Of a stretch of DNA of 64,000 bases, positions 54,176 to 63,929 are shown piece by piece. Below the pieces are notes generated by a model that was not told where the DNA came from, ran no database searches, and saw only the letters and a program-made list of their open reading frames with translations. This DNA is from Terriglobia bacterium. Lineage in GTDB: Bacteria > Acidobacteriota > Terriglobia > Terriglobales > Acidobacteriaceae. Made by a program: the position numbers and the translations under genes. Location: assembly GCA_020072845.1 (NCBI GenBank), contig JAIQGF010000010.1, positions 62,001 through 126,000 of the forward strand, in the 5' to 3' direction. Each line of letters begins with the position of its first letter. The first letter of the stretch is position 1.

Positions 54176-56050
54176 GTGTGTGGCATTGTTGGATACGTCG
54201 GCAAGAAGCGCGTGGTGCCGGTCATTATTGACGGCTTGCGCCGGCTCGAGTATCGCGGCTACGATTCCGCCGGCATTGCGGTGGCCGGCAACGGCGAAGG
54301 CCTCCAGATCCGCCGCGCCGAGGGCAAGCTGCGCAACCTGGAAGAGGTCATCCGCCTCAAGCCGCTTGACGGCACTTACGGCATCGGGCACACCCGCTGG
54401 GCCACGCACGGGCGTCCCACCGAGGAAAATGCCCACCCGCACCGCGACTGCACCGGGCACGTCGTCGTCGTGCACAACGGCATCATCGAGAATTACCTCA
54501 CGCTGAAGAAGAAGCTTTCCGAAGAAGGCCACAAGTTCTCCACCGAAACCGATACCGAGATCATCGCGCACCTGGTCGAGAAGCACCTCAAGCCGCACAA
54601 CGGCGGCGCGCGTCCCTCGTTGGAAGAGGCCGTGCGCAAGACGGTGAAGGAACTGCACGGCGTGTGGGCGCTCGCCGTGATCTCCGTGGATGAGAAAGAC
54701 AAGATCGTCGCCGCGCGCAATGGCCCGCCGGCGGTCATCGGGTTGGGCAAGGACGAATACTTTGTCGCCTCCGACGTCCCCGCCATCCTGTATCACACCC
54801 GCGACCTGTTCTTCCTCGCCGACGGCGATCTCGCGGTCATCACCCCTGAGGGCGTCCAGCTCAGCGACTTTGACGGCAATCCCATCGTGCGCCAGGTGCA
54901 GCACGTCACCTGGGACCCGATCATGGCAGAAAAGGGCGGCTTCAAGCATTTCATGCTCAAGGAAATTTATGAGCAGCCGCGCGCCGTCCGCGACACCACC
55001 CTGGGCCGCGTTTCCCTCGACAGCGGCAAGATTTTCCTCGAGGAGATGGAGATCACCGAGGCCGAATTCACCAAGCTGGAAAAGATCAACATCGCCGCCT
55101 GTGGCACCAGTTGGCACGCTGCCCAGGCCGGCAAATTCATGATTGAGCGCCTGGCGCGCATCCCGGTGGAAGTGGATTACGCCAGCGAGTGGCGCTATCG
55201 CGATCCCATCGTCGCTGCCAACGCGCTGACCTTGCTGATCACGCAATCGGGCGAGACCGCCGACACCATCGCCGCCCAGCGCGAGGCCAGGGCCAAGGGC
55301 TCCAAGACGGTGGGCATCTGCAACGTCGTCGGTTCCATGGTCACGCGCGAAGCCAACGGCACCATCTACACCCATGCCGGGCCGGAGATCGGCGTCGCCT
55401 CCACCAAGGCGTTCACCGCGCAATTGACGGCGCTGTTCCTGTTCTCGCTCTACCTGGCCAACCTGCGCAACACCATCAGCAAGGATGAAGCGCGCATGTA
55501 TATCGGGGAACTCGGCAAGATTCCCGGCAAGCTGGAGTCGGTGCTGGCCAAGGAAGAAGAGGCCGAAGACCTGGCCAAGGAATTCCATCGCGCGCAGGAT
55601 TTCCTCTTCCTCGGACGCGGCATTCATTACCCCATCGCGCTGGAAGGCGCGCTCAAGCTGAAGGAAATTTCCTACATCCACGCCGAAGGCTATCCCGCCG
55701 GCGAGATGAAGCACGGCCCCAACGCGCTGATTGACGAAGACCTTCCCGTGGTCATCATGGCCACCTGCGATCCCAAGGACCCGGGCTCGCAGATGCGCTA
55801 CGAAAAGACGCTCTCCAACCTGAAGGAAGTGAAGGCGCGCAGCGGGCGCGTGATCGCTATCGCCACCGAAGGCGACGAGGACATCCGCGAGGCCGCCGAC
55901 CATGTGGTGTATGTGCCGCCGGCCCCGGAACTGCTTTCGCCGATTCTCGAAGTCGTGCCGTGCCAGTTGCTGGCGTACCACATCGCCGTGCGCCGCGGCT
56001 GCGACGTGGACCAGCCCAGGAACCTGGCAAAATCGGTCACGGTGGAATAA
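54176..56050 (+). CDS. glmS: glutamine-fructose-6-phosphate aminotransferase (isomerizing)
   Basis: The 624-residue enzyme makes glucosamine-6-phosphate, the first step toward peptidoglycan and lipopolysaccharide sugars. Cys2 becomes the N-terminal nucleophile of the glutaminase domain (MCGIVGYVG). Two sugar isomerase domains follow, with [42 protein letters not shown] and the C-terminal [10 protein letters not shown]. The GTG start at 54176 follows a word array. There is no glmS ribozyme-like sequence before it. Confidence 0.95.
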   Translation: MCGIVGYVGKKRVVPVIIDGLRRLEYRGYDSAGIAVAGNGEGLQIRRAEGKLRNLEEVIRLKPLDGTYGIGHTRWATHGRPTEENAHPHRDCTGHVVVVHNGIIENYLTLKKKLSEEGHKFSTETDTEIIAHLVEKHLKPHNGGARPSLEEAVRKTVKELHGVWALAVISVDEKDKIVAARNGPPAVIGLGKDEYFVASDVPAILYHTRDLFFLADGDLAVITPEGVQLSDFDGNPIVRQVQHVTWDPIMAEKGGFKHFMLKEIYEQPRAVRDTTLGRVSLDSGKIFLEEMEITEAEFTKLEKINIAACGTSWHAAQAGKFMIERLARIPVEVDYASEWRYRDPIVAANALTLLITQSGETADTIAAQREARAKGSKTVGICNVVGSMVTREANGTIYTHAGPEIGVASTKAFTAQLTALFLFSLYLANLRNTISKDEARMYIGELGKIPGKLESVLAKEEEAEDLAKEFHRAQDFLFLGRGIHYPIALEGALKLKEISYIHAEGYPAGEMKHGPNALIDEDLPVVIMATCDPKDPGSQMRYEKTLSNLKEVKARSGRVIAIATEGDEDIREAADHVVYVPPAPELLSPILEVVPCQLLAYHIAVRRGCDVDQPRNLAKSVTVE

Positions 56051-56104
56051 GAGCGATTAGCAATTAGCGATTTAGCTTTTAGGATTTAGACCTTAGGCCC
56101 CGGG
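56051..56104 (+). repeat. left copy of the repeat flanking the HEAT gene
   Basis: GAGCGATTAG, further ATTAGC words, then TTAGGATTTAGACCTTAGG and CCCCGG follow the glmS stop. The right copy (58647-58685) has the same words and goes on into a complete terminator, which is missing here. Confidence 0.8.
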
Positions 56105-56271
56105 TCACTCGGGACCGTGACGACGCTCACTGAAACCGAGAGACAGGGCTGCAATACGATACGTCGACCCTTTATGGTGGGCCGGAGCTTCGGTACGGGT
56201 CGCCCTCCTCATACCTAGCCTTTCGCCCCGCAAGGACCCGGCCACAGCCCTTTTTCCGTCCGGAGGAGCTT
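56105..56271. other. unassigned stretch between glmS and the leader peptide
   Basis: This GC-rich stretch has no credible gene. GACCC (about 56168-56172) and a GGGTC some 35 bases later can pair, and GGCCGGAGCTTCGG could form a small stem inside. It may be the leader of the HEAT gene transcript, but I cannot match it to an RNA family. Confidence 0.4.
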
Positions 56272-56343
56272 ATGAGAGGCTCTCTCACTTCGGCCCGTTC
56301 ACTCTTCCCCCCAACACTTCAGGCAGCCACAGATCCAAGGTGA
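56272..56343 (+). CDS. possible 23-aa leader peptide before the HEAT gene
   Basis: A strong ribosome site (GGAGGAG, 56262-56268) precedes an ATG, then MRGSLTSARSLFPPTLQAAT and DPR before a TGA at 56341-56343. The stop lies 13 bases before the HEAT gene start and adjoins its ribosome site. A GAGAG/CTCTC hairpin overlaps the leader start. It may regulate translation of the next gene. Confidence 0.4.
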   Translation: MRGSLTSARSLFPPTLQAATDPR

Positions 56344-56356
56344 AAGGAGGTGAGCG

Positions 56357-58579
56357 ATGCTGTGGTGGACATTGCGACAGCTTAGGTCAGAGAACCTGAA
56401 CACGCGCGCGACAGCGATCGGAAAGCTGGGCCAATCGGGAGACTCGCGGGCGGTGGAGCCGCTGGCGGCAGCGCTCCTGGATAAGGACTCAATCTTGCGG
56501 GAGGCGGCGGCCGAGGCACTCGGCAGGATCGATCCCAACTGGGCCAGGTCTGAAGCTGCCAAGCGAGTGGTTCCAGCCCTAGTAGCGGCACTAAGGAACG
56601 AGGACTGTGGCATGCGGCGCGCGGCGGCGGAGATCTTGGGGAAAATAGCCGACACCCGGGCTGTGGAACCGCTGGTGGTAGCACTCAGGGACACGGAGTA
56701 CCGGGTGCGGCAGGTAGCGGCGGAGACTTTGGGCAGGATCGGCGACTCTCGGGCGTTGGAGCCGCTGATGGCAGGGCTCGGCGACCACGAGTCAGATGTG
56801 CGAAAGGCAGCGACGGAGGCACTCGAGCGAATCGACCCGAATTGGGCGAGGTCAAGAGCCGCTAGCCGAGCCGTTCCCATCGTGCTGGAGGCCCTCAACC
56901 ACAAGAACTCCGCCGTGCGGCAGACCGCGGCGGCAGCCCTGGGGAAGATCGGTGACGCCCGGGCGGTAGAGCCCCTGGTCGCGGCACTGGAGGACAGCGT
57001 CTCTGACGTGCGGCGAGAAGCTGCGACAGAACTGGACCGAATCGACCCCGACTGGCGCAGATCCGAAGCTGCCAAGCGGGCCGTTCCCACGCTACTAGAG
57101 GCACTCAAGGATAGGGCGAAACAGTGGGCAGCAGCGGAAGTCCTGGGCAGCGTTGGCGACGCCCGGGCGGTCGAACCGCTTATGGGGGTGCTCACTGATC
57201 AGCACGCGTACACAGACGCGCGGCAGGCGGCAGCGGAGGCCCTGGCGAAGATTGCCGACAGGCGAGCCGTCGGGTCACTGGTGGCTGTTCTCCCGGACAA
57301 GAACAAACACGTGCGGCAGGCCGCGGCTCAGGCACTCGACCAGATCGACCCCAGTTGGGCCAAATCCGAAGCCGCCAAGCAAGCCGTTCCCACGCTGGTG
57401 GCAGCACTCGCGTACAACGACTCGAATGTGCAGCTGGCCGCGGCGGAAGCGCTCGGGAAGATTGCCGACGGGCGAGCGGTAGAGCCGCTAGCGGCGGCAC
57501 TCGGAGACGAGGACTTACACATGCGGCAGGCTGCGGGGGCGGCACTCGACCGAATCGACGCAAACTGGCCGAAGTGCGAAGCCGCCAAGCGAGCCGTTCC
57601 CGCGCTGGTGGCGGCGCTCAGGCACAGTGCCGAGGACGCGCGGAAGGGAGCGAGGTCTGCACTGGAACGGATCGACCGGGGCTGGGCCAAATCCGAGGCC
57701 GCCAAGCGCGCCGTTCCTACCCTGGTCGCGGCGCTCAAGAGGGACAAGGACGCAGATGTACGCATGCACGCGGCTGCAGTGCTAGGGGAAATCGGCGACG
57801 GACGCGCGCTTGGACCGCTGGCAGCGGCAGTCGCGGATGGGTACTCAGACGTGCAGCGGGCAGCGAAGGAGGCCCTGGGCAACCTCGACGATGCGCGGGC
57901 CGTGGAGCCGCTGCTCGTTATGCTCAAGGGCGGGGATTGCGAGCTACGGTGCGCAGCGGCCAAGGCCCTTGGGAACATCGGTGACCCGCGGGCCATGGAG
58001 CCACTGGTGGCGACACTCAAGGAGAATGACTACGCGCGGCACGAAGCGGTAGAGGCGCTGGTGGAGATCGGGGGCTCCGCCGTAATCGAGACGCTCACGC
58101 CCTTGCTTAGTGACCGCGGTCTCAGCTGGATTGTAGCGGGAGCACTTGCTTCACTTGGCTGGCAACCAGCCAATGATGTCCAACGTGCATGGTTAGCTCT
58201 GGCAAGAAGAAACTGGGGTGAGCTTGCGAACACGGGGGCCGCCGCTGTGGTGCCGTTGATCAGCGTTCTGCAAATTGAGTCGGTAGGTGCTGGTGAGGAC
58301 TTTTCAGCTAGGGAGATACCACGGTCAGCCATCGACACGCTGTACGTGGTTCTGACAAGCAGTGCCACAGGTGTGGCCGCAGAAGACCTGCGCCGGGTTG
58401 GTGGCCTTAAGGACATACCTGTGTATTCATACCAGTATTATGGCTACAGGGAGTCTGATGACGACCTTGATCGGGACCACTGCGAGAGAGTTGAAATCGA
58501 AGCAGAGCGCCCTATTGATTGCTCACGAGTAAGGGATCTCGCCCGGCAGGAGCTAGGAAGGCGTGGGCTAGAAGTCTGA
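56357..58579 (+). CDS. HEAT-repeat protein, insertion-like
   Basis: The 740-residue protein consists of roughly 17 or more HEAT repeats of about 31-45 residues, with the recurring core VRQAAAEALGKIGDARAVEPL and in longer units a linker such as DPNWARSEAAKRAVP. The final ~150 residues are non-repetitive. HEAT arrays bind proteins; some belong to phycobilin lyases or defence scaffolds, but I cannot place this one. A perfect AAAGGAGGTGA ribosome site lies 3-6 bases before the ATG. The gene is bracketed by a repeat and seems to be inserted behind glmS. Confidence 0.8.
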   Translation: MLWWTLRQLRSENLNTRATAIGKLGQSGDSRAVEPLAAALLDKDSILREAAAEALGRIDPNWARSEAAKRVVPALVAALRNEDCGMRRAAAEILGKIADTRAVEPLVVALRDTEYRVRQVAAETLGRIGDSRALEPLMAGLGDHESDVRKAATEALERIDPNWARSRAASRAVPIVLEALNHKNSAVRQTAAAALGKIGDARAVEPLVAALEDSVSDVRREAATELDRIDPDWRRSEAAKRAVPTLLEALKDRAKQWAAAEVLGSVGDARAVEPLMGVLTDQHAYTDARQAAAEALAKIADRRAVGSLVAVLPDKNKHVRQAAAQALDQIDPSWAKSEAAKQAVPTLVAALAYNDSNVQLAAAEALGKIADGRAVEPLAAALGDEDLHMRQAAGAALDRIDANWPKCEAAKRAVPALVAALRHSAEDARKGARSALERIDRGWAKSEAAKRAVPTLVAALKRDKDADVRMHAAAVLGEIGDGRALGPLAAAVADGYSDVQRAAKEALGNLDDARAVEPLLVMLKGGDCELRCAAAKALGNIGDPRAMEPLVATLKENDYARHEAVEALVEIGGSAVIETLTPLLSDRGLSWIVAGALASLGWQPANDVQRAWLALARRNWGELANTGAAAVVPLISVLQIESVGAGEDFSAREIPRSAIDTLYVVLTSSATGVAAEDLRRVGGLKDIPVYSYQYYGYRESDDDLDRDHCERVEIEAERPIDCSRVRDLARQELGRRGLEV

Positions 58580-58646
58580 CTGTGGCGAGACTGGCGGCTA
58601 GCGTTGGCGGTGTCTTAAGAAAGGGGAAAAAGGCTTGGTAGCGCTA

Positions 58647-58685
58647 GAGCGATTAGCTCTTAGGATTTAGACCGTAGGCCCCGGC
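58647..58685 (+). repeat. right copy of the repeat flanking the HEAT gene
   Basis: GAGCGATTAGCTCTTAGG and the following ATTTAGACCGTAGGCCCCGG match the left copy at 56051-56104, apart from a short internal deletion and one or two base changes. The right copy continues into the terminator. Confidence 0.8.
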
Positions 58686-58707
58686 GCCCTCGCCGGGGCT
58701 TTTGTTT
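58678..58707 (+). terminator. intrinsic terminator, probably the former glmS terminator
   Basis: GCCCCGGCG and CGCCGGGGC form a 9-bp stem with a CCCT loop, followed by TTTTGTTT. Its left arm is also present behind glmS at 56097-56104, where the right arm is missing. Confidence 0.85.
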
Positions 58708-58844
58708 GTGGGCCACGAAATCTGTGCCGGCGCGGGCGCCCCCGCCCGCGGCTCGATTCCGGTCTGGCTAACCGCTGACAGCTAATTGCCAATAGCCCGC
58801 TGTTCGTGAAACGAACAGCGCAGCGCGATAATCAAACCAGATAG

Positions 58845-59567
58845 ATGAACCCCCAACGCCAGCTCCTCACTGCCCGCCTGGTGCGCTCCGTCCCGCTCAC
58901 CAGCGAGACCAGGCACCTGGAATTCGCGGTCGAAGAAGTTCCCCGCTTCGACTTCACCGCCGGGCAATTCGTTTCCATGAAGGAGCCGCACGACGGCCGC
59001 GAGATCACGCGCGCCTACTCCATCGCCTCGCCGCCGCGCGGCAACAACACCTTCGACCTCTGCCTGAACCGCGTCTCCGAGGGCTTCTTCTCCAACTTCC
59101 TGTGCGATCTTCCCGAGGGAGAAGCCGTCCCCTTCCACGGCCCGCACGGCTATTTCGTGCTCAAGAACCCGGTGCGCGATTCCCTGTTTATCGGCACCGG
59201 CACCGGCATTGCGCCGCTGCGCGGCATGTTGCAGTGGCTGTTTGCCGAGGAATCGCGCCATCGCGGCCGCGAGTTCTGGCTGGTGTTCGGCGTGCGCTAC
59301 CAGGCCGACCTCTACTACAACGACGAATTCCTGCAACTGGCGCGCGAGCACCCCAACTTCCACTACATTCCCACGCTGAGCCGCGAAAACCCGGGCTGGA
59401 CGGGTGCCCGCGGCTACGTGCAGGAGCACGTCCGCCGGCTCGCCCAGGGCCGCACCGGCATGGACGCCTACATTTGCGGGTTAAAGGACATGGTGCTGGC
59501 TAACCGCGATCTGCTGAAAGAATTGGGGTGGGACAGGAAGTCGATTCTGTACGAAAGATTTGATTGA
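58845..59567 (+). CDS. ferredoxin/flavodoxin-NADP reductase-like protein
   Basis: The 240-residue flavoprotein has the FAD-binding motif RAYSIASPPRGN and the NADP-binding loops GTGTGIAPLRGML and CGLKDMVLANRDLL. The C-terminal YERFD lacks an aromatic end of the plant type, which fits the bacterial Fpr-like group. It moves electrons between NADPH and a small carrier. It stands alone here. Confidence 0.9.
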   Translation: MNPQRQLLTARLVRSVPLTSETRHLEFAVEEVPRFDFTAGQFVSMKEPHDGREITRAYSIASPPRGNNTFDLCLNRVSEGFFSNFLCDLPEGEAVPFHGPHGYFVLKNPVRDSLFIGTGTGIAPLRGMLQWLFAEESRHRGREFWLVFGVRYQADLYYNDEFLQLAREHPNFHYIPTLSRENPGWTGARGYVQEHVRRLAQGRTGMDAYICGLKDMVLANRDLLKELGWDRKSILYERFD

Positions 59568-59618
59568 GCCTTCTTGGGTAGTGGGTAGTCGGTAATCTCT
59601 TCGCCTTTGCCTATCGAC

Positions 59619-60125
59619 TCACCGATCATCATGCATACCATAGGCCCGATCAGCTCTCGCCCGTTCTTCCCGATCAATTTTCTCCCGCTCTTCCGCGCTC
59701 AGTACCCACGCCTCATGCATGTGACTCATGACGCGCTGTCCCACCAGGCAGAGCACGCCGATCATCATGAAGAACGCGCCCGCAATTCCCATGGCGAGTT
59801 GGTCCACGATGGATGCGCTGTGCTGCCCCCTGGCAAAGATCACGATCGCCGCCCCACCGATCAGGCACACCGCTGCCAGCAGAATCCACAACCATGACTC
59901 TTTGCGCGTCAGGTGCGTCTCTTCCACGTGCAGCGCACGCCCGGCCAGGAATGCGGCTGCCCCCGCCATCATGAGGAACGAGGAAGCCATCCCGTATTTC
60001 AGCGCCGCGTGATCCAGCGAGGCCAATCCGTACCGCCCGAAGGTGTACGCCAGCAACAGCCCGCCCAGAACGCCCACGAACAAGCCCAACGCCTGCCACA
60101 ACCGCGCTTCCCAAGGTCTGGACAT
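59619..60125 (-). CDS. small polytopic membrane protein, hypothetical
   Basis: The 168-residue protein has four membrane segments (about 10-30, 44-62, 78-98 and 108-128), then an acidic/basic C-terminal tail (SAEEREKIDREERARADRAY). No family is known. A GGGAGGG ribosome site precedes the start. It converges with the reductase gene. Confidence 0.75.
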   Translation of the reverse strand: MSRPWEARLWQALGLFVGVLGGLLLAYTFGRYGLASLDHAALKYGMASSFLMMAGAAAFLAGRALHVEETHLTRKESWLWILLAAVCLIGGAAIVIFARGQHSASIVDQLAMGIAGAFFMMIGVLCLVGQRVMSHMHEAWVLSAEEREKIDREERARADRAYGMHDDR

Positions 60126-60318
60126 GCCGTCCCTCCCGGAGTGACGTGAGTTTAGTACTGCTTGCGCTCGCGATGCCAGTGGTTTTATGGAGTCCCGAGT
60201 CCCACGTTGCGAGTCCGCAGCCGCGACTTCCCGGCGCGACTAGCCTCTAGCTCTTGGGCGCTTGCCCCCACCCCTCGCGACTAAATGCAACGTCCTCCGT
60301 TCCCACCTCATCTAACAA

Positions 60319-60348
60319 CTTGACAACATTACACTCAAGTATTATATT
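60319..60348 (+). promoter_or_regulatory. HAIR operator (HspR site) overlapping the dnaK promoter
   Basis: CTTGACA-N7-ACTCAAG (60319-60339) matches the HAIR inverted repeat CTTGAGT-N7-ACTCAAG in all but two bases of the left arm. It overlaps a promoter: TTGACA (60320-60325) and TATATT (60343-60348) at exactly 17 bases. HspR binding there would block the polymerase until heat shock. No hspR gene is in the window. Confidence 0.75.
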
Positions 60349-60423
60349 GCTCGGGTTATAAATAGAGTTGTCGTAAGCAAGTGCACTGTTTTAAACGACT
60401 TAAGCAGTAGGAGGCAGGCTCCC

Positions 60424-62367
60424 ATGGGAAAAATTATCGGCATTGACTTGGGTACCACCAACTCCGTGGTGGCGGTCATGGAAGGCGGCGAACCCAAGGT
60501 TATCGCCAACGAGGAAGGCGGTCGCACCACGCCCTCGGTCGTCGGCTTTAACAAGACCGGCGAGCGGTTGGTCGGCCAGGTTGCCAAGCGCCAGGCGATC
60601 ACCAACCCGGAAAACACGATTTATTCGATCAAGCGGTTCATGGGGCGCCGCTATGACGAAGTCAACGAAGAAATGAAGATGGTTCCCTACAAGGTCGTCC
60701 GTGCCGGCGACCACGTGGCCGTGGTGGCGCAGGCCAAGGAATATACCCCGCCCGAGATCTCGGCCATGATTCTCGGCAAGCTCAGGAAGGCGGCCGAGGA
60801 CTACCTGGGCGGCGCCGTCACCGATGCGGTCATTACCGTGCCGGCGTACTTCAATGACGCGCAGCGCCAGGCGACCAAGGACGCAGGCCGCGTCGCCGGC
60901 CTTGAGGTCAAGCGCATCATCAACGAGCCTACCGCCGCCGCGCTCGCCTACGGTTTGGACAAGAAGAAGGACGAGACCATTGCGGTCTACGACTTTGGCG
61001 GCGGCACCTTCGATATTTCCATTCTCGAAGTCGGCGAAGGCGTGATCGAGGTCAAAGCCACCAACGGCGACACTCACCTCGGCGGCGACAACATCGACCA
61101 GCGCATCGTGGAATGGCTGATTGACGAGTTCCGCAAGAAGGAAGGCCTCAACCTGCGCGACAAGGGCAACGAGATGGCGCTGCAGCGTCTGCGCGACGCC
61201 GCCGAGCGCGCCAAGATCGAACTCTCCACCACCATGGAGACCGAGATCAACCTGCCCTTCATCACCGCCGACGCCAGCGGACCCAAGCACCTGGTCGAGC
61301 GGCTGACGCGCGCCAGACTGGAATCCATGGTGGAAGACATCATTCAGCGCTCTGCCGGCCCCTGCAAGCAGTGCATGAAGGACTCCGGCATTGACCCCAG
61401 CAAGATCAACGAAGTGGTGCTGGTCGGCGGCCAGACGCGCATGCCGCGCATCCAGGCGCTGGTGAAAGAGCTGTTCGGCAGAGAGCCGCACAAGGGCGTC
61501 AACCCGGATGAAGTGGTGGCGGTGGGCGCGGCCATCCAGGGCGGCGTGCTCGGCGGCGAAGTCAAGGACCTGCTGCTGCTCGACGTCACCCCGCTGACGC
61601 TGGCCATCGAGACCCTGGGCGGCGTGGCGACGCCCATGATCCCGCGCAATACCACCATCCCGACGCGCAAGACGGAGACTTTCTCCACCGCGGCGGACAG
61701 CCAGACCTCGGTCGAGGTGCACGTGCTGCAGGGCGAACGGCCGCTGGCGCGCGACGATCGCACCCTCGGCAAATTTCACCTGACCGGCATTCCGCCGGCG
61801 CCGCGCGGCGTGCCGCAGATCGAAGTGACGTTCGACATTGACGCCAACGGCATCCTCAACGTCACCGCCAAGGACATGGCCACGCAGAAGGACCAGAAGA
61901 TCACCATCACGTCGTCTTCCGGCCTGAGCAAGGAAGAAGTCGACCGCATGGCCAAGGAAGCCGACGCGCACTCCGCCGAGGACAAGACCAAGCGCGAGGA
62001 GATCGAGGCGCGCAACCAGCTCGACTCGCTGGTTTACAACGTCGACAAGATGCTGCGCGAGCACGGCGACAAGATCTCCGGCAGCGAGCGCGGCGATGTC
62101 GAAAGCGCTGTCGCCGACGCCAAGAAGGCGCTGGAAGGCAGCGACGCCAAGGCTATGAACGCAGCCAAGGATCGCCTTACCCAGGCGTCGCATAAGCTGG
62201 CGGAGGCGATGTATCGCCAGGCGCAGCCGCCAGGCGGCGCGGCCGGCGCCGGCCCGCAGCCCGGCGGTCCGCAGCCCGGCGGCAACGGCGACGCCGGTAC
62301 CGAGGCCAAGAAGAAGGACGAAGGCGTCATTGACGCCGAGTACGTGGACGTGGACGAGAAGAAATAA
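60424..62367 (+). CDS. dnaK: molecular chaperone DnaK (Hsp70)
   Basis: The 647-residue chaperone has the ATPase motif [26 protein letters not shown] and [10 protein letters not shown], then a substrate domain and a lid ending in a Gly/Pro-rich tail and EYVDVDEKK. It folds and refolds proteins using ATP together with DnaJ, encoded nearby. AGGAGG (60409-60414) precedes the ATG. A HAIR site over the promoter points to HspR control. There is no grpE gene in the window. Confidence 0.97.
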   Translation: MGKIIGIDLGTTNSVVAVMEGGEPKVIANEEGGRTTPSVVGFNKTGERLVGQVAKRQAITNPENTIYSIKRFMGRRYDEVNEEMKMVPYKVVRAGDHVAVVAQAKEYTPPEISAMILGKLRKAAEDYLGGAVTDAVITVPAYFNDAQRQATKDAGRVAGLEVKRIINEPTAAALAYGLDKKKDETIAVYDFGGGTFDISILEVGEGVIEVKATNGDTHLGGDNIDQRIVEWLIDEFRKKEGLNLRDKGNEMALQRLRDAAERAKIELSTTMETEINLPFITADASGPKHLVERLTRARLESMVEDIIQRSAGPCKQCMKDSGIDPSKINEVVLVGGQTRMPRIQALVKELFGREPHKGVNPDEVVAVGAAIQGGVLGGEVKDLLLLDVTPLTLAIETLGGVATPMIPRNTTIPTRKTETFSTAADSQTSVEVHVLQGERPLARDDRTLGKFHLTGIPPAPRGVPQIEVTFDIDANGILNVTAKDMATQKDQKITITSSSGLSKEEVDRMAKEADAHSAEDKTKREEIEARNQLDSLVYNVDKMLREHGDKISGSERGDVESAVADAKKALEGSDAKAMNAAKDRLTQASHKLAEAMYRQAQPPGGAAGAGPQPGGPQPGGNGDAGTEAKKKDEGVIDAEYVDVDEKK

Positions 62368-62376
62368 GCAAAAGCG

Positions 62377-62452
62377 TTATCGGTTGTCGGTTCTCGGTTA
62401 TCGGTTCCCATGTCCGGGTTACCGACAACCGAAAACCGTAAACCGAGAACAT
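62377..62452. repeat. TCGGTT-type word array, two inverted arms
   Basis: GTTATCGGTTGTCGGTTCTC faces ACCGACAACCGAAAACCG about 25 bases later. It lies between dnaK and the next small gene and may partly stop transcription. Confidence 0.8.
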
Positions 62453-62487
62453 TTCTCGAACTAGAAAGGGTCCAGAGGGTACACACA

Positions 62488-62667
62488 GTGCACTTCGAAG
62501 TTAACCAACAACCGTATTTCCTGAATTTCATCCCCGAGGAAGGCCGCTGGTTTCTGTTCAAGGCAACGCGCTCGGGGATCGAGGCCGTACCGGTCGTCAA
62601 TGACGACGAGGCCCCTCTGTTCCCCGACGAGATCGAAGTCGATTCCGACCCGGAGGTCGTGAACTAA
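62488..62667 (+). CDS. small conserved-looking protein between dnaK and dnaJ
   Basis: The 59-residue protein (start GTG 62488, after an AGAGGGT ribosome site) reads HFEVNQQPYFLNFIPEEGRW, FLFKATRSGIEAVPVVNDDE, and ends acidic. I know no family or function. The frame stays open upstream through the word array, but that part is unlikely to be coding. Its place within the chaperone operon suggests co-expression. Confidence 0.6.
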   Translation: MHFEVNQQPYFLNFIPEEGRWFLFKATRSGIEAVPVVNDDEAPLFPDEIEVDSDPEVVN

Positions 62668-62691
62668 ACGTAATTGACCACCTGAAGATCT

Positions 62692-63900
62692 ATGGCGACG
62701 GCGACGAAAAACTATTACGAAACTCTGGGCGTGAAGAAAAGCGCCTCCACCGAAGAGATTCGTAAGGCGTTTCGCAAGCTGGCGCGCAAGTACCATCCCG
62801 ACGTCAATCCCGGCGACAAGGCGGCGGAAGAAAAATTCAAGCTGCTCTCGGAAGCCAACGACGTCCTCAGCGATCCCAAGAAGCGCAAGATCTACGACCA
62901 GCTCGGCTACTACTCGGACAACATCGATCCGGCGGCGGCCGAGGCCTACGCGCGCAGCGGCGGAGGATTCGGGGGTCCGCCTCCGGGCGGTCGCGGCGGC
63001 CAGGAAGTTCCGTTCGATTTCAGCGGCTTCGATTTTTCCGATTTGTTCGAAGCTGGCGGCGCGCAACAACAGCCGCGGCGCGGCGGCGGGTTCCGCGACA
63101 TTTTCTCCAGCATGTTCAGCGGCGGACGCGGCGGCGCGGCCGTCGAGGAGCAGCCCGAGCCGGGCACCGACCTGGAATACCAGGTCAGCGTCGGCTTCTG
63201 GCAGGCCATCCGCGGCGCCGTCATGCGCCTGAACATCACCCGCCACGATAGCTGCGGCAACTGCCACGGGCGCGGCTACATCGAGTCGCCCGGCGTCTGC
63301 CCCGAATGCAAGGGCTCGGGCCACATCCAGCAGACCAGCGGGCGCATGAAATTCAACAGCGTTTGCCCGCGCTGCGGCGGCACCGGAAAGTTGCGCACGG
63401 TGTGCCACGTCTGCGGCGGAGAGGGCGTGGTGCAGCGCACCGAACCGCTCGAGGTGCGCATCAAGGCGGGTACGCGCGACGGACAGCGCGTCCGCCTGGC
63501 CGGCAAAGGCAACGCCGGACCGCACGGCGGGCCTCCGGGCGATCTCTACATCATCGTGCGCGCCGGCGATCATCCCGTCTTCCATCGCGACGGCGACAAT
63601 ATCAACGTGGCGGTGCCCGTCACCGTCACCGAAGCCGCCATGGGCGCCAAGATCGAAGTGCCGACGATTGACGGCCGCGCGCTGCTGCGCATTCCGCCCG
63701 GCACGCAGAGCGGCCAGAAGCTGCGCCTGCGCGAGAAGGGCGTGCCGTCGGCGACCAAGGACGGCGCGCGCGGCGACGAGATCGTCGAGGTCAAGATCGC
63801 TGTGCCCATGCCGCACGACGAAAAGACAAAAGAATTGTTGCGCGAGTTGGCAAAGCTGAACCCGGAAGATCCGCGGGCGGAGCTGTGGAAACAGGTTTAA
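62692..63900 (+). CDS. dnaJ: DnaJ-type co-chaperone with zinc-finger domain
   Basis: The 402-residue protein has an N-terminal J domain with the HPD motif in [10 protein letters not shown], a Gly/Phe-rich region and a full set of four zinc motifs ([32 protein letters not shown]). The two C-terminal substrate domains follow. It delivers unfolded proteins to DnaK and stimulates its ATPase. It lies downstream of the small gene in the same direction. Confidence 0.95.
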   Translation: MATATKNYYETLGVKKSASTEEIRKAFRKLARKYHPDVNPGDKAAEEKFKLLSEANDVLSDPKKRKIYDQLGYYSDNIDPAAAEAYARSGGGFGGPPPGGRGGQEVPFDFSGFDFSDLFEAGGAQQQPRRGGGFRDIFSSMFSGGRGGAAVEEQPEPGTDLEYQVSVGFWQAIRGAVMRLNITRHDSCGNCHGRGYIESPGVCPECKGSGHIQQTSGRMKFNSVCPRCGGTGKLRTVCHVCGGEGVVQRTEPLEVRIKAGTRDGQRVRLAGKGNAGPHGGPPGDLYIIVRAGDHPVFHRDGDNINVAVPVTVTEAAMGAKIEVPTIDGRALLRIPPGTQSGQKLRLREKGVPSATKDGARGDEIVEVKIAVPMPHDEKTKELLRELAKLNPEDPRAELWKQV

Positions 63901-63929
63901 CCAATCTGTTTGTGCAAGAGGAGACGACA

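Noticed and set aside
56105-56260. rRNA fragment or group II intron piece
   Set aside because: No conserved rRNA helix or domain V motif could be recognised; left as unassigned.
60400-62193. Long antisense open frame opposite dnaK
   Set aside because: dnaK on the plus strand is certain; such frames are a known by-product of dnaK codon structure.
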